The translations under genes and the position numbers were made by a program. From Tetrahymena elliotti 4EA (Eukaryota; Ciliophora; Oligohymenophorea; Hymenostomatida; Tetrahymenidae): a stretch of DNA of 64,000 nt. Positions 63,314 through 64,000 of the stretch are shown piece after piece; position 1 is the first letter of the stretch; each line of letters opens with the position of its first letter. A model generated the notes under the pieces. That model did no database searches and had not been told where the DNA came from. It saw nothing but the letters and a program-made list of their open reading frames with translations. The stretch spans positions 561,161 to 625,160 of the forward strand of contig JH720317.1 of NCBI GenBank assembly GCA_000231825.2, in the 5' to 3' direction.

Positions 63314-64000
63314 TCATTTAAAAAGTAAAGAGTATTATGAATAAGAATTTTAAAAAATAAAAATAAAATGCTTCAATGAATAATTTTATTAAATTAATTA
63401 CTTTTGAGTGTTGTGAGTTACCGAAATCTTCATATCAAATTACTGCAACACTTAATTTATAGTTAGCATATACTTCTTTAGGTTTTATTTACTTGTTAAC
63501 AAATTCTCTACTTCATTAATTTCAGTAAAATTTCTCTCTTTTATATTACAAAAAATTTATGAAGAAATATTTTAAAATGAAAGAAAGAATAAATGAATAA
63601 ATGGATTCTTCCTTAATTTAATAAATGAAATAATGAGTCACTGTTTAAATAAATCATGAAATAAATAAATGAATAAATAAAATGAATGAAAGAATAAATA
63701 ATTACCTAAAAAGTACAGTTGATCCTTTTTTAGAATGTAATTGTCAACAACCATTTGAATTTCTTTTCTGTTGATCAAGCAGCTATGTAAAACAGCTTAC
63801 TCCAGCAAGTTTTGACTTAAAATTTCTTACTTGTTGAGCTCATTAGATGCAATGTTATTTTCAATTTTGGTGATAAAGTTGTTAATAACATTAAAAAACA
63901 TATCAAAGTTAAGAATATATTCTTTAGATTAAACCCTTTAAAAGGCTGGTGCATTTTCATAATCTTTTATACTATGTAAAAAGGTCTAAATATCTTAATT
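63314..64000 (-). CDS. 3' end of an unknown gene running off the right edge
   Basis: Minus-strand exons 64000-63706 and 63537-63314 are joined across a 168-bp intron (donor GTAATT, acceptor AAAAG, phase 1) and end at TGA 63314-63316. This gives about 172 visible residues. They are mainly helical, with features such as SIKDYENAPAF, VINNFITKIENNI, LHSCLINRKEIQMVV and EVENLLTSKQNLKKYM. No motif or family is recognised. The last ~30 residues are AT-rich and may not be translated if another intron follows near 63430. The 5' part lies outside the window. The stop sits only 110 bases from the putative start of the Cys-rich gene. Confidence 0.6.
63573..63705. repeat. Degenerate AAAT/GAAT tetranucleotide tract inside an intron
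   Basis: Loose repetition of AAAT, GAAT and GAAA words fills most of the intron of the right-edge gene. It is simple-sequence DNA, interrupted around 63606-63655. Confidence 0.6.

Noticed and set aside
63137..63537. Right-edge gene and Cys-rich gene as one gene joined by an intron
   Set aside because: The possible donor near 63430 is phase 0, while the only nearby acceptor before the Cys-rich frame would need phase 2, and a TGA closes the first frame at 63314.

Overview
This is AT-rich macronuclear DNA from a ciliate that reads TAA and TAG as glutamine and uses only TGA as stop. Every convincing gene is full of in-frame TAA/TAG codons, ends at TGA, and is cut by short AT-rich introns that start GTA and end AG. 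This fits an oligohymenophorean ciliate of the Tetrahymena type. The genus cannot be fixed from the sequence alone. Intergenic DNA is extremely AT-rich, with no recognisable bacterial, viral or organellar signals.

Positions 1-47143 hold two giant, same-strand paralogous genes for secreted repeat proteins. The left one (A) enters from outside the window and ends at 27116. The right one (B, 31577-47143) is complete: 14 exons join to exactly 4573 codons, opening with a signal peptide. A and B share module order and at least seven intron positions and phases. A also carries an internal insertion of roughly 2500 codons that B lacks. In this assembly A is further inflated by a 5.87-kb segment printed twice around a 100-N gap. 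The duplicated exons total 5608 nt, not a multiple of three, so a real tandem copy would break the frame; the duplication is almost certainly a scaffolding error. Between A and B lie a decayed MULE-type transposase on the minus strand, a small GC-richer foldable islet near 27315-27385, and an 82-codon ORF just upstream of B.

Positions 48181-64000 hold ordinary single-copy eukaryotic genes with AT-rich spacers of about 1-3 kb: a WD40-like protein (+), a Ser/Thr kinase with a KA1-like tail (-), a RING1-type RING protein with a RAWUL-like C-terminus (-), a WDR54-like WD40 protein (-), a Gln/Asn-rich protein whose frame seems to continue past its TGA (+), a Cys-rich RING/RBR-like protein (-), and the 3' end of an unknown gene running off the right edge (-). 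These genes show no operon-like organisation or obvious shared pathway. The unusual part of the window is the giant A/B pair.

All exon junctions, translations and lengths were worked out by hand. Family names rest on motifs I can see, without database searches.
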